This document shows positions 24,275 to 35,400 of a stretch of 64,000 nucleotides of DNA, piece after piece. The position numbers and the translations under genes were made by a program. The stretch is taken from assembly GCA_014860005.1 (NCBI GenBank), contig JACZKP010000111.1:1-64000 (forward strand), in the 5' to 3' direction. Source of the stretch: Verrucomicrobiota bacterium (GTDB lineage Bacteria > Verrucomicrobiota > Verrucomicrobiae > Limisphaerales > UBA11358). Numbering within the stretch: the first letter of the stretch is position 1; every line of letters starts with the position of its first letter. Under the pieces are notes generated by a model. It did no database searches. It worked only from the letters and a program-made list of their open reading frames with translations, and had not been told where the DNA came from.

Positions 24275-25921
24275 ATGACCTGGTCGCAAGACTACACCCC
24301 GCTCGGCGGCATTGGCCTTTCCGCCCTAGTCGCCGCGCTGCCTGTGGTGACGTTGCTGGGGTTGCTCGCCTTCTGGCATGTTCGGGCGCAAATCGCCGCG
24401 CTCGCCGGACTCCTGGTCGCCGGGGTCATTGCCATTTTCGTCTATCAAATGCCGGCGCCGCTGGCGCTCGCCTCGGCGGGTTACGGTGCGGCCTTCGGAC
24501 TTTTTCCCATCGGCTGGATTATTCTTAATGCCATTTTCATCTACCGCCTTTCCGTTGAGACAGGTCAGTTCGCCGTGTTGCAGCATCAGATTGCCGGTGT
24601 CTCGGGCGACCGGCGCATCCAGGCGCTCTTGATTGCGTTTGGCTTCGGCGCGTTCATCGAGGGCGCGGCGGGATTCGGCGCACCAATTGCCATCTCCGGC
24701 GCACTGATGATTGGTTTGGGGTTCCGTCCGCTCGAAGCCGCCAAGCTCGCGCTCATCGGCAACACCGCGCCGGTTGCCTATGGCGCGCTGGGCACCCCTT
24801 TGATCACCCTGGCGCGCATCACCGATCTGGACCTGCACGATCTGAGTGCGATGGTCGGCCGCCAACTGCCGTTCTTCTCCCTCCTTGTGCCGTTCTGGCT
24901 GATCTGGGCCCAAGTCGGCTGGCGCGGCATGGTCGCCGTCTGGCCCGCGTGTCTGATGGCTGGTGGCAGCTTCGCCCTGACGCAATTCCTCGTGAGCAAC
25001 TTCCACGGTCCGTGGCTGGTGGACATTATTGGCGCCTTCGCCTGCATGGGCTCGCTGGTTCTGCTGATGAAATTCTGGAAACCAGCCGACCCCTCTGCGG
25101 CGCCAGAACCGCGCAACCTGCCGGCCAATCCCGTCAACGAAATCCCCTCCACCGGCTCACCCACCAAAGCCTGGCTGCCGTGGATTTTTCTTTCCGTATT
25201 TGTCTTCTGCTGGGGTTTGCCCGTCGTAAAAGATTTCCTCAATGCACTTTTCGCCCCTGCCATCAACGTGCCGTGGCTGCATCAGGCCGTTTTGCGCGTG
25301 CCACCGGTTGCGCCCCATCCCGAACCGGAAAAGGCCGTGTTCATTTTCAACTTCCTCTCTTCAACCGGCACCGCCCTGCTGCTGGCGGGAATTCTGGCCG
25401 GCGTTTGTCTCGGCCTGAACCCACGGCGCATCCTGGTGATTTACGGCCACACCCTTTGGCGGGTGCGCGTGTCCCTGTTGACCATTGCGCTGATGCTGGC
25501 GCTGGGCTTCACTACACGCTACAGCGGCACGGACACCACCATGGGCCTGGCCATGACCGCCACCGGCTGGTTCTTTCCATTCTTCTCACCCATGATCGGC
25601 TGGCTCGGCGTCGCGCTCACCGGAAGCGACACTTCCTCCAACGTCTTGTTCGGCAATCTGCAAAAAGTCACCGCCGAGCAACTGGGTCTTTCGCCCGTGC
25701 TGATGGCGGCGTCCAACAGTTCCGGCGGGGTCATGGGCAAGATGATTGACGCGCAAAGCATCGTCGTGGCCAGCGTGGCTACCGGCGGACATCCCGACAG
25801 CCCGGACGCGGGGACGATCTTGCGCTCGGTCTTCTGGCACAGCCTCGTGCTTGCCATCCTGGTCGGCGTGCTCGTGATGATCCAGGCTTACGTGTGGAAA
25901 AGCGTCGTACCCGGAGAATGA
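24275..25921 (+). CDS. L-lactate permease (LctP family)
   Basis: A 548-residue multi-spanning membrane protein with about 12-14 hydrophobic segments, the size of LctP/LldP and GlcA permeases. The N-terminal [25 protein letters not shown] resembles the family start. Conserved loops include [81 protein letters not shown], and [24 protein letters not shown]. The family transports lactate or glycolate with protons across the inner membrane. The gene is single; no lactate dehydrogenase lies nearby. Confidence 0.94.
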   Translation: MTWSQDYTPLGGIGLSALVAALPVVTLLGLLAFWHVRAQIAALAGLLVAGVIAIFVYQMPAPLALASAGYGAAFGLFPIGWIILNAIFIYRLSVETGQFAVLQHQIAGVSGDRRIQALLIAFGFGAFIEGAAGFGAPIAISGALMIGLGFRPLEAAKLALIGNTAPVAYGALGTPLITLARITDLDLHDLSAMVGRQLPFFSLLVPFWLIWAQVGWRGMVAVWPACLMAGGSFALTQFLVSNFHGPWLVDIIGAFACMGSLVLLMKFWKPADPSAAPEPRNLPANPVNEIPSTGSPTKAWLPWIFLSVFVFCWGLPVVKDFLNALFAPAINVPWLHQAVLRVPPVAPHPEPEKAVFIFNFLSSTGTALLLAGILAGVCLGLNPRRILVIYGHTLWRVRVSLLTIALMLALGFTTRYSGTDTTMGLAMTATGWFFPFFSPMIGWLGVALTGSDTSSNVLFGNLQKVTAEQLGLSPVLMAASNSSGGVMGKMIDAQSIVVASVATGGHPDSPDAGTILRSVFWHSLVLAILVGVLVMIQAYVWKSVVPGE

Positions 25922-26015
25922 ACTCAAGCAGCCATCCCTCTTGGGACCGGAGAGTCTCCCAACGTCCGGTTGAACCCAGCCACCTGTACCGGTGAAGTTC
26001 CCGACCTCGCCCGTA

Positions 26016-28712
26016 TCATTCCTTCTGGTCGGCCTGCGACGCCGGCGGCGGCGTGCCGGGCGGCGTAGGAGTGGTTGGACGACCAGCCGGGAGCAGTTTC
26101 AGAATTTCCTGCTGCCGCAAATACCACTCGCGCAGGGGCCGCGAAAGCATCGAATCCTTGAACGCCTTGAAGTTGGCGATGTTCAACGCCGCGTCAACCT
26201 CATCTTTCAATTGCTTGTTCAACGCCGCCTTGGCGTCAGTGGCCCAGGCGCTGAAGGAACCGGTCTTGTCGTTCAGTGCCTTGGCGGCCGCCATCCGTGT
26301 TTCCTGATCATATTTGAATTCAATCACTTCCACGTGCGACTTCTCCACCTGGCCTTTGATGCGCTGCGTATCGTGCCGGGCCATGATGACATGCTTGGCG
26401 AGTTCGATGATCCGTTTCTCCAATTGCGAAACCACATCGTCCTCGCCGACCACACCGAACGCCTTGAGCCCAAGGTCGCGCGTGGCGTTTTCGTAGGTGC
26501 GCAGCACGCGCGCCAGCACCGCTTCCTCCAATTCCGCAAACATCTTGCGGCCCCGTTCGAGGATGAGTTTTTGTTCGTCCTCGGTGAAGCTGTACGTCTG
26601 CTCGTCAAGACCGACAAACGTGGCATAGGCGGGCGACTTTAACACTTTCTCCAGACGCGCGGTCAGGTTGCTGGCGGAAATCTTCGTCGCCGCGAGCACG
26701 CCCTCGGGTTCTTTCTTGGTTTCCAGCTTGAGTTCCGCCGGCTGCCAGGCGAAGACCGCGCGATCCAGGCCGCCCAACCGCTCCAGTTGATTGGTGAGCG
26801 CCCGCCAGTGCGCCTGTTGCCGCTCGCGTTCGTTCAATTCGCCGATGAAGTCGAACTGGTTCTCCACTTTCAGTGAACGGGCGGTCGCGCGAAACCAAGT
26901 CAACAGCCGGTCATGCTGCGCCCCGATCTGATTGGCATAAACGCGGAAGGAAAGGTTCACGCGCTCCAGCGGCACGCGATCCTGCGGATCGCGCGGCGCC
27001 CGGGCACGAACATAGGTTTCAATCACGGCGTTCGGTATATTATGTATCAGGTCGCGCAAATCGCTATAGGCCCCCAGTATGGGATCGCTGCCGTAATCAA
27101 ACGTGGCCACGTCACCGTAACGAATGGCGTCCTGGTCGGTGGCAAACAACATCTTGTTCGTCACGACCGCTTTGTCATCGAAGTAACCCCATTGAATGGC
27201 GGCGCGGTCGTGCGGCAGGACGTTGGTGGTGGCCCGCATCTGCCAGCCCACGAGCATGGCCGCCTTGAACGGGATGTATTCCATCACCGAACTGCTGACG
27301 AGTTTGCCCTGATACTGATCAAGGTCTTTGCCCGTGATGTACGCCTTCACGGCTTCGTCGAGTTCCTTTGGACTAAGGGTGGCCGCGAGACTGCCGCCAA
27401 AGTTGTGCCGCAAACCGATGACGTGGCCGACTTCGTGCGCCACGACTTCGCGCACGTAATCCTGTGAGGCGCGCAAGACGGCTTCGTCGGTGAGTTCCTC
27501 GTTCGCCAGCAACTCCTGCAAGCCGTCAGCCATCTGCTGCGCGAATGCCACGGGATCAAGCTGGCAGGCGGTGTGGTCGTCGAGCCAGTGCATGGCTGAG
27601 TGTTTGGGTTTGTCGTCGCCCTTGTCCTTCTTGCCTTCGTCGGCGACCTCCCGCATGGTTCGCAACAACGCCCGCGCCCGCGCCTTGCCACTCATGCCGA
27701 ACACGCTGGTAATATAAGCCTGCCCATGCCGCGCGCGACCGGTCAACGGATCAAACAACACGTCCGCGTAGGCAAACCCGGCACTGTCCCACGGCACCCA
27801 TTGCACCACGTTGTAGCGTGCGTCCGGCGCCGTGACGCCGTCGGGGGCCGCCTCCGCCTTGACGACGTCGCGCCCGAACGCGCGGTTCCAATACAGGATG
27901 CCGTCCTTCACCGCTTCCACGTATTCATCCGGCGTATTGGCGCTGTAATAAAACGTCACCGGGTCCGTGAGATCGAACCAGCCCATCTTTACCGTGGTGC
28001 GGCCCGACTCCGTCTCGATGCGCCCGGGCAATTCCCAAAAGCGCGCGTAACGCGTTTCATGTTCGGGCATTTCCTTGGCCGTGAAATCTCCCTTGGTGTA
28101 CGGGATGAAAAAGTACCGGACTTCATAACGCGAATGGACATTCTGCGCAAACTCACGGCTGCGCGACTGTACGCTCTGGCGGATCACCAGTTGGTCGCCC
28201 ATCTCGGACACAGCGAACACGCGACTCTCGGGCACTTCCTCGACCGTTTCCCCGGCTGCAGGCCGAAAGCCAGCCCCAGTGGAATACCAACCCTGGCTGA
28301 ACACCTGCCGCATGCCGCGATTGAAATCAATCACGATGCTGTTGTTGTCCTCGGCCACGATCGGAAACTTCGCCAGCAATAACCGCGAGGGCAGGTCTTT
28401 GGTCACCACGATGCCCTCGGTGGTTTCATACATGTCCACGCCATCGTGGAACAACTCGAACTGCACCACCTTGCCGGACAAGCCGCGGCTCGTGGCCGCC
28501 AGCGATTGCGGAATCACCGACATGGACATCAGATACTCCCGCCCCAACGCGGACCGGGGAATGGTGAGGTGGAAATTGTCCGCGGGCTTCAAGGGCGGCG
28601 GCGCCGAACTGGCGGCAAACGCCAAGTTCGTCCCCAGCAGAGTTGCGATCAGCAACACAATGCTGGCAGCCAACCGTTGAGGAGCGAAGGATCGGATGTT
28701 GTGGTCACTCAT
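26016..28712 (-). CDS. Exported zinc-dependent metalloprotease (DUF5117/DUF4953 type)
   Basis: An 898-residue protein with an N-terminal signal peptide (LAASIVLLIATLLGTNLAFA). The middle has a metzincin-type active site HEVGHVIGLRH (HExxHxxGxxH, about residues 423-433) and a Met-turn candidate VSSSVMEY about 60 residues later, which supports an active zinc protease. The N-terminal region (FNRGMRQVFSQGWYSTGAGFRPA, FYYSANTPDEYVEAVKDGILYWNRAFG) and the C-terminal helical half (about 600-890) match the layout of the DUF5117-DUF4953 secreted metalloproteases common in Bacteroidetes and Verrucomicrobia. Residues about 870-898 are a Pro/Thr-rich tail. Substrate unknown. It appears monocistronic and convergent with lctP. 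Confidence 0.88.
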   Translation of the reverse strand: MSDHNIRSFAPQRLAASIVLLIATLLGTNLAFAASSAPPPLKPADNFHLTIPRSALGREYLMSMSVIPQSLAATSRGLSGKVVQFELFHDGVDMYETTEGIVVTKDLPSRLLLAKFPIVAEDNNSIVIDFNRGMRQVFSQGWYSTGAGFRPAAGETVEEVPESRVFAVSEMGDQLVIRQSVQSRSREFAQNVHSRYEVRYFFIPYTKGDFTAKEMPEHETRYARFWELPGRIETESGRTTVKMGWFDLTDPVTFYYSANTPDEYVEAVKDGILYWNRAFGRDVVKAEAAPDGVTAPDARYNVVQWVPWDSAGFAYADVLFDPLTGRARHGQAYITSVFGMSGKARARALLRTMREVADEGKKDKGDDKPKHSAMHWLDDHTACQLDPVAFAQQMADGLQELLANEELTDEAVLRASQDYVREVVAHEVGHVIGLRHNFGGSLAATLSPKELDEAVKAYITGKDLDQYQGKLVSSSVMEYIPFKAAMLVGWQMRATTNVLPHDRAAIQWGYFDDKAVVTNKMLFATDQDAIRYGDVATFDYGSDPILGAYSDLRDLIHNIPNAVIETYVRARAPRDPQDRVPLERVNLSFRVYANQIGAQHDRLLTWFRATARSLKVENQFDFIGELNERERQQAHWRALTNQLERLGGLDRAVFAWQPAELKLETKKEPEGVLAATKISASNLTARLEKVLKSPAYATFVGLDEQTYSFTEDEQKLILERGRKMFAELEEAVLARVLRTYENATRDLGLKAFGVVGEDDVVSQLEKRIIELAKHVIMARHDTQRIKGQVEKSHVEVIEFKYDQETRMAAAKALNDKTGSFSAWATDAKAALNKQLKDEVDAALNIANFKAFKDSMLSRPLREWYLRQQEILKLLPAGRPTTPTPPGTPPPASQADQKE

Positions 28713-28835
28713 AAGAATATGGTTTCAATTGCGCGCCGGAGCATGAGGATTTGTCAGCGGAGCGACAAGCAAAATGGCGGCAAATCACTTGACACAGAAA
28801 TCTTCCCGCCGCACTACATGTTCATGCTTCATTCC

Positions 28836-29789
28836 ATGAATCGTCGCCAATTCATCACCCATACCACCGCCATCAGCTTTGCCACGATGCTGTCCGGACT
28901 GCCTATGAGAGCAGCAAACTTCACCGGCAGACTCCGCAAAGCCATGATCGTGAAGGAGGTCACGGAGAATGCCTTGACGCCGCTGAAGGCCGCTGGCTTT
29001 GAAGGGGTCGAGACGAACCATGTTTGTCCTGAACCAGAAGCAGCCGCTGGCCGCGCGGTCGCCGAGAAGCTGGGCATGAAAGTTCATTCCGTGCTGCGTG
29101 GCTGGATGGAATTCAACAGCGACGAGCCAAAGAAGGTGGAGGATTCTCTGGAGAAGGTCCGCATGGCACTCCGGGCGGCCAGCGCTTACGGCGCGGATGC
29201 GATTCTTGTCGTGCCCTGTCGCGTAGGCGGCATGCCCATGCCGGAGCCGTGGGAATTTGACATCGCGTTCGATAAAAAGACCGGCCACGTCACACGCGTG
29301 GCGGCGGGCGACAACTCGAAATTCGCGGCTTACATCAAGGCACAGAACCGGGCCACGGACACTTCGCGCGCGGCAGTTGAGAAGCTCATCCCGCTCGCGG
29401 GGGAAATGAAGGTGGTCATCGCGCTGGAAAACGTCTGGAACAATCTCTGGGTGCAACCTGCGCTTTACAAGCATTTCATCGCGTCGTTCGCCAGTCCGTG
29501 GGTGAAGTCGTACTTCGACATCGGCAATCACGTGAAGTACTCGCCGCCGCAGGACTGGATCAAGGCGCTCGGCCCGTTGATCGCGAGAGTGCATATCAAG
29601 GATTTCAAGCTGAACCCCGACGGCAAAGGCGGGAAGTTCGTGCATCCGCGCGACGGCAGCATTGACTGGCCCGTGGTGCGGCGCGCCCTCAGCGACATTG
29701 GCTACGACGGCTGGGCGACGATTGAGGACGGCGGCCTGGAGTTCGCCGAGTTCAGCCGGCGGTTTGATTTGATTGAGGCGGGAAATTGA
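28836..29789 (+). CDS. Exported sugar phosphate isomerase/epimerase-like protein (xylose isomerase-like TIM barrel)
   Basis: About 317 residues from the ATG at 28836; ATG 28818 is an in-frame alternative. The N-terminus NRRQFITHTTAISFATML is Tat-like. The rest is an AP_endonuc_2/xylose-isomerase-like barrel: TPLKAAGFEGVETNHV, ILVVPCRVGG, VVIALENVWNN (metal-binding Glu), KSYFDIGNHVKYSPP (Asp and His), RVHIKDFKLNPDG and GWATIEDGG. The metal-binding Glu/Asp/His/Glu set is intact. Such proteins isomerise keto/aldo sugars or inositols. The gene is upstream of a small membrane protein gene and a Gfo/Idh/MocA gene on the same strand, the usual partners in sugar breakdown. Confidence 0.88.
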   Translation: MNRRQFITHTTAISFATMLSGLPMRAANFTGRLRKAMIVKEVTENALTPLKAAGFEGVETNHVCPEPEAAAGRAVAEKLGMKVHSVLRGWMEFNSDEPKKVEDSLEKVRMALRAASAYGADAILVVPCRVGGMPMPEPWEFDIAFDKKTGHVTRVAAGDNSKFAAYIKAQNRATDTSRAAVEKLIPLAGEMKVVIALENVWNNLWVQPALYKHFIASFASPWVKSYFDIGNHVKYSPPQDWIKALGPLIARVHIKDFKLNPDGKGGKFVHPRDGSIDWPVVRRALSDIGYDGWATIEDGGLEFAEFSRRFDLIEAGN

Positions 29790-29930
29790 AGTTCTTAACG
29801 ATCCAGGCGCTGGAAAGGCAGGCAGCTTCGCTCGGTTGTGTTGAACCCTTGCACGCGGCGGCCTGAAGGATACACTGCTAGAAGTTGGTACGCATTCCAC
29901 CAACTCCAATACACGAATGACCAGTCGTAT

Positions 29931-30254
29931 ATGAATACTTGGAAGGCTATGGCAATGTTCATAATAGGAGTCCTTGTCGGCCTCGCCCTTTCGGCGGTCT
30001 CTCTCCCGGGTTTCCTGCTTGCCAAGGGTCGCGTCAAGTTCTTAGAGGGGCGGACGAACGGAATAACAGTCGGTCGTTTTGAAACAGCCGAAACCCTTGA
30101 AAAGGAGTTCGGCCATTACGACGGCAAAGGGCCCCACACCGTTCTGTTGTCGGTCACCGGTAAAGTCTCATATCCGTCCGGATCGGTGGTCAAGACGAGC
30201 AATGTCGTGTGCATCGAGACAAATGGAGTGAAGACCGTTCGAGTGATTCCATGA
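29931..30254 (+). CDS. Small membrane protein, unknown
   Basis: About 107 residues from the ATG at 29931 (MNTWKAMAMFIIGVLVGLALSAV). It has one N-terminal membrane helix, then a soluble part with a GKVSYPSGSVVKTSNVVCIET segment and the end KTVRVIP. The open frame begins at 29838, but that part looks non-coding. No family is recognised. It lies between the isomerase-like gene and the Gfo/Idh/MocA gene, 28 bases before the latter. Base composition is less GC-rich than its neighbours. Moderate confidence that it is a real gene. Confidence 0.5.
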   Translation: MNTWKAMAMFIIGVLVGLALSAVSLPGFLLAKGRVKFLEGRTNGITVGRFETAETLEKEFGHYDGKGPHTVLLSVTGKVSYPSGSVVKTSNVVCIETNGVKTVRVIP

Positions 30255-30282
30255 AGTCAACTAACATAGTGCTGGAGTCCCG

Positions 30283-31635
30283 ATGCCAAACCCAATTATG
30301 AAAACCAACCTTCTCTCCCGCCGCCAATTCGCCCGCTCGTTGCTCGCCACCGCCGCGACCGTCGGCGTTGCGCCGACATTCCTGCGCGGACAGAACTTAA
30401 ACAACAAACTCAACCTCGCCATCATTGCCACCGGCGGACGCGGCGGCGGTAATCTCCAATCTGTCGCCTCAGAGAACATCGTCGCGCTCTGTGACGTGAA
30501 CGCCAGGAGCCTCGACGCAGCCGCAAAGAAATTCCCATCGGCGCGCAAGTTTGCCGATTTCCGGAAAGTGTTCGATCACGCCAAGGAGTTTGATGGCGTG
30601 GTTGTGAGCACCTGCGAACACACGCACGCCTTTGCCACCATGCCCGCGCTCGAACTGGGCAAGCACGTCTATTGCGAGAAGCCGCTCACGCACAACATCT
30701 GGGAGGCGCGGAAGATTCGTGAGGCGGCGGCCAAGGCCAAGGTCGCCACGCAAATGGGCGTCCAGATTCACGCCACGGAGAATTACCGGCAGGTCGTCGA
30801 ACTGGTGCAGAGCGGCATCATCGGTCCGGTGCATGAGGCGCATGTGTGGGTTGGGCGGGCGTGGGGTTTACAGAGCGAGGCGGACGCGAAGAAACACAAA
30901 GACATCGTGTTCGTGACCGAACGACCAACGGAAACCCATCCCGTGCCGGAAGGATTGGACTGGGATCTTTGGCTGGGCCCGGCGCCGTTCCGTCCGTTCA
31001 ACAACGTCTATTTCCCCGGACCGAAGTGGTATCGCTGGTGGGATTTTGGCAGCGGCACGATGAGCGACTTGGGCAGCCATTGGAACGATCTCGCTTTCTG
31101 GGCGCTCAAGCTGCAAGCGCCACTCACCATCGAAGCAGACGGGCCGCCGCCGCATCCGGAAATTGCGCCCGCCTCCATGAGCGCCACCTACGAATACGGC
31201 GCCCGCAGCGACATGCCGCCCGTGAAACTCACGTGGCATCAAGGCGAAAGCAAACCGGACATCTGGAGGAACGGCGACATCCCCAAGTGGGACAGCGGTT
31301 GCCTGTTCATCGGCCGCAAAGGCATGATTCTGTCCGATTACTCCAAGCACGTGCTGTTACCGGAGAAGGAGTATGAGGGATTCACGCGTCCGTCACCCAC
31401 GATCCCGCGTGTGTCCGGTCATCACGAGGAATGGCTGCAAGCCTGCAAGACCGGCCAATCATGCAGCGCCAATTTCGAATACTCCGGCTGGCTGACCGAA
31501 GCCAATCACTTGGGCAACGTGGCTTATCGCGTCGGCAAGAAACTGGTTTGGGATGCGAAGCAAATGAAAGCGACTAACGCGCCCGAGGCAGACAAGTTCA
31601 TCCGCCGGAGCTATCGGACGGGCTGGAAGCCGTAA
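30283..31635 (+). CDS. Gfo/Idh/MocA-family oxidoreductase, Tat-exported, copy 1
   Basis: A 450-residue protein. The ATG at 30283 has a GGAG ribosome-binding site 5 bases upstream. The N-terminus has [25 protein letters not shown], a Tat signal. A Rossmann NAD(P)-binding part follows ([16 protein letters not shown]), then the EKPLTHN block ([19 protein letters not shown]), and a C-terminal alpha/beta domain with [23 protein letters not shown]. The family oxidises or epimerises sugars or inositol with NAD(P); the exported form with bound cofactor is common in Verrucomicrobia. It is preceded by a TIM-barrel isomerase gene and followed by a bidirectional hairpin. The substrate is unknown. Confidence 0.92.
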   Translation: MPNPIMKTNLLSRRQFARSLLATAATVGVAPTFLRGQNLNNKLNLAIIATGGRGGGNLQSVASENIVALCDVNARSLDAAAKKFPSARKFADFRKVFDHAKEFDGVVVSTCEHTHAFATMPALELGKHVYCEKPLTHNIWEARKIREAAAKAKVATQMGVQIHATENYRQVVELVQSGIIGPVHEAHVWVGRAWGLQSEADAKKHKDIVFVTERPTETHPVPEGLDWDLWLGPAPFRPFNNVYFPGPKWYRWWDFGSGTMSDLGSHWNDLAFWALKLQAPLTIEADGPPPHPEIAPASMSATYEYGARSDMPPVKLTWHQGESKPDIWRNGDIPKWDSGCLFIGRKGMILSDYSKHVLLPEKEYEGFTRPSPTIPRVSGHHEEWLQACKTGQSCSANFEYSGWLTEANHLGNVAYRVGKKLVWDAKQMKATNAPEADKFIRRSYRTGWKP

Positions 31636-31684
31636 TCCCTGCGCAACCATGTGGCGCAGACATTCCTGCCAGCGTTACGTAAAG

Positions 31685-31710
31685 AAGGCGAACGGTTACC
31701 CGTTCGCCTT
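31685..31710. terminator. Bidirectional-looking hairpin, left copy
   Basis: An 11-bp perfect stem AAGGCGAACGG / CCGTTCGCCTT with a TTAC loop. On the minus strand it lies 41 bases past the ahcY fragment and is followed by CTTT. On the plus strand it lies just after the Gfo/Idh/MocA stop. A very similar hairpin follows the intact ahcY at 38168-38200, so it is part of the duplicated segment. Confidence 0.65.
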
Positions 31711-31751
31711 TCGTGCTTTCGTAGCTGCGCTCGTGAGAGCGCGGCAAAATT

Positions 31752-32316
31752 TCAATACCGATAGTGTTCCGGCTTGTATGGCCCTTCGGGCGGCACGCCG
31801 AGGTAGTCGGCCTGTTTCTTCGTGAGCTTGGTCAGCTTCACGCCGATACGATCCAAGTGCAGGCGGGCGACTTCTTCGTCCAGTTTCTTGGGCAGACGAT
31901 AGACGCCGATCTTGTTGCTGGCGCGGTTGGTCCAGAGGTCCAGTTGTGCGAGCACTTGATTGGTGAAGCTGTTGCTCATCACGAAGCTCGGATGGCCGGT
32001 GGCGCAGCCGAGATTCACGAGGCGGCCTTCGGCGAGCAGATAGATCGTGCGGCCATTCGGCAACACGTATTTGTCATACTGCGGCTTCACGTTGATTTTT
32101 TTCACGCCTTTTAGCGTGTTGAGCTTTTCCACCTGAATCTCGTTGTCGAAGTGGCCGATGTTACAAACGATGGCCTGGTCCTTCATCTTGAGGATGTGGT
32201 CAATCGTGATGACGTCCAGATTGCCAGTCGTCGTCACATAGATGTCGCCGATGCCAAGGGTGTCTTCCATCGTCGTGACTTCAAAACCTTCCATCGCAGC
32301 TTGCAGCGCGTTGAGT
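31752..32316 (-). pseudogene. ahcY: 3' fragment of a second adenosylhomocysteinase gene
   Basis: The minus strand encodes about the last 188 residues of an S-adenosylhomocysteine hydrolase, from [11 protein letters not shown] to the natural end [10 protein letters not shown]. Comparison with the intact gene at 38219-39703 gives about 30 base differences over about 563 bases by hand count (about 95% identity), only two of which change the protein (K/Q and T/S). The similarity stops abruptly at about 32316, at a junction reading CAACGC...; the N-terminal catalytic and most of the NAD-binding domain is absent. The fragment can make at most a 180-residue piece from an internal Met. It is a truncated paralogue, not expected to be active alone. 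Confidence 0.88.
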
Positions 32317-32490
32317 GGGAAAATGACTAGAATTCAGGCACACCAAGCATGCGGAACAATCTGGGGTCGCGACGCAATTGATGTAAAAGCTGCCATTGCA
32401 AGCTGGTGGCGATTCAGGTATGATGATCGCCTCTGAAAAGAACCTGATCGAATCGCAATTCAAACTGAGCGGCAGTAACCGTCAGATCAT

Positions 32491-35400
32491 ATGAGAGCAC
32501 AGAAACCGTGGAGTTTTTCCCTAACAATGATTCTTGCTGTCCTCGTGCTCACTGTGTGCGGCAAAGGAATTGCAATGGCACAATCTCCCTGGACGGAGGC
32601 ATGGAATTCGGCAACCGCCGGAACGTATTCGTTTGATATCGATGGCGAGGCCTTGGTACCTGGCGACCGGGGTGTCTGGCACATACAAGATGTGGTTGGT
32701 GCGCCTTCGGGAAATCAAGTTGCCATCGAGAGTGTGGGCGGCGACCAGCGTTTGAAACTGACCTGCGTTAACGGAGGTGGTCTCCAAGCTTCGCTTATGC
32801 CTTTGAATATTGCCCTGACCTCCGGCACCCGCCTGGCGATCAGCGAGTCTGGTTCCCTCATCAACCCCTATTGGAACGGCGCCTTTCCGACCGTTTTTCC
32901 CCCGCCCGGGGACAACGTCCACCTCATGCTGCAAGACAACCGCGGCAACATGCTGGTGTATCTCTTCCAACGCGCCGCCAATTACCCTGCGCACAACACC
33001 ACGTTGAATTATTTGGACGAAAACGGCCAGCCGGTGACTTTGGGTTATCGCGAAGTTTTTGTAGATTCGCCCAATGTCTCTGGCGGTAGTTATCTCCTCA
33101 ATCTGTACAATGACTTCAGCGCTGTAACCGGATTTGTTCCGGCTGGGGCCTCAATAAGTTTCATCGAGTTCATGGCCTCGGGCACACCATCCGGAACTGG
33201 AGTTGCCACCATGGACGACTTGCAGATTGGAACCGCTTTAATTGCATCGTCTCCAAGTGTCACGGTGCAACCCCAAAACCAAACCGTGCGTTACGGCGAA
33301 CGCGCTCTCTTCGAAGCGTTGGTCAGCGGCACGTCCCCATTCACTTACCAGTGGCTAAGAAACGGCTCGAATGTTGTTGGAGGAACCCAGATGATGCTGA
33401 CCATTTCGAATGCCACGCTGGCGGCTCAGGGTGATTACAGCGTAGTAGTGACCAACCAAGTAGGCACTGTTACCAGCCTGGTCGCCACGCTCACCGTGGA
33501 CGCACGTCCTTATATCCTGACGCAACCTGTTGGGCGAACAGTGGAGAGCGGTGATGCTGTAAACTTGAGCGTGTCAGCCGGCGGAGCCCCGACACTGACA
33601 TATCAATGGCAAAGAGACGGATCGGTTCTGCCAGGTCAAACCGGATCCACGCTGAACATCCCAAGCGCTTCCACAACCAACACCGGCACATACTCGGTGG
33701 TCGTCAGCAACTCCTTCGGATTTACTCAGAGCCTTGCTGCTGTTCTTACCGTGCTTCCGCCACTTACTTTAGGAGACGCAGTGGATGCACCAATTTTGGT
33801 ATGGACAAATGGCGGCACCTTGACGTGGAAACCTCAGAGGGTGACTACTTTCGATGGAGTCGATGCCTTGGAAGTTGGTCCCGGTCCTGGCACCGCCTGG
33901 ATTGAAACAGTCGTTTCCGGCCCCGGAATTCTTTCGTTCCGGTGGCGGACATCCAAAGACCCCCTGAGGGCGTATGTTTCACTATTCGTAAACGATATCC
34001 TGCAAACAACAATCGCCGGAATCACAAACTGGCAGGAAGTGAGACTCGCGCTTGGAGCTGAGCCATGCCGCGTCCGTTGGCTGTATACTGGCGGCTCCTA
34101 CATTTCTCCATCAAACGAAGCGTGGCTGGATCAAGTTACAGTACTTCCACGAGCCACGAGCACTGCATTTGCGAACACGAATGCAATCCAGTTTCCTTAT
34201 CAGACTTTTGCAGGAAGCGGAAACCCGTATCCGTCGGTGATCAATGTTTCAGGAATGGTGAATGACGTGACCGAGGTGGTGGTTCATCTTAAAGATCTCT
34301 CAATGGACACTGATGGTGGCGGGTTGGATCTGCTATTGGTTGCCCCCTCTGGAGAAACTTCAATTGTGATGTCCGATGCTGCTCGGCTTTTTGCCGTGAG
34401 CCATGCGACTCTGCAAATCGATGACTTATGGCTGACGACGATTCCGAGGGACAGCAGCTTTTCAAACGGCGTGTTCCTTCCTACTGACTACCCGCGGCCC
34501 AATGACGCGTTTCCCCAGGATTCGTTTCCATCTGCCCCAGCCGGCCCTTGGCCCCATTCTCTGGCGTCACTCCGAGGCGCAAATCCCAATGGCGAGTGGC
34601 AGTTGTTTGCCCGGTATGGGAGCCCATTTGGAGGTTCAGGGCAGTTGGCAGGCGGATGGAGCTTGGAACTTCTGACGCGTCGGGACGCCATTCGGTTGGA
34701 GAACGCCCGGCTTTGGGGTTCGGAAGCTCAATTCGTTTTGATTGGGCCACCGAATGCTGGGTTTGTGATCCAAGTTACGTCGAACATGGTTGACTGGGTG
34801 CCACTGTTGACGAACAGCATTCCTGCAAATGGTTGGTATGCGTTCTTCGACGACAGCGCTAGCGATCGGCTCAGCCGATTTTATCGCACGGTCGCGTTTG
34901 CCCCAATTCCTCCCGACATCACCAGTCAGCCACAAAGCCAAAGCGTGAATGGCGGTGATGACGTTAGCTTCAGCGTAACAGCTACGAGCTTCTGGCCACT
35001 CAACTATCAGTGGAAGAAAAACAATTCCCCCATCGTTGGCGCGACGAACGCCACGCTGATACTAACCAGTGTCCAGGGCAGCCACACTGGCAACTATAAC
35101 GTGGCCGTAGGTAATGGGTTCTTCACTGTGGACAGCTCCAGCGCCAACTTGAGTGTCGTATTGTCGTCGAACGATATGTTTACTAACCGCTTCGTGCTTA
35201 CCGGTCTGACCAATGCATGGGCAGGTTCAAACTTTGGGGCAACAATAGAGCCAGGAGAGCCAAATCATGCTGGGCCAAACCCTTTCGGGCTTTATGGCGG
35301 CAAATCGGTTTGGTGGACTTGGATGCCCCCGGTGGATGGGTTGGTGACGCTCGGCGTGTCGAGCAACCCTAACGAAGACACGTTCTTGGCGGTTTACACC

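Noticed and set aside
28446..28835. N-terminal extension of the isomerase-like protein
   Set aside because: This part overlaps the start region of the minus-strand protease gene and lacks a signal or domain; the ATG at 28836 gives a Tat-like N-terminus.
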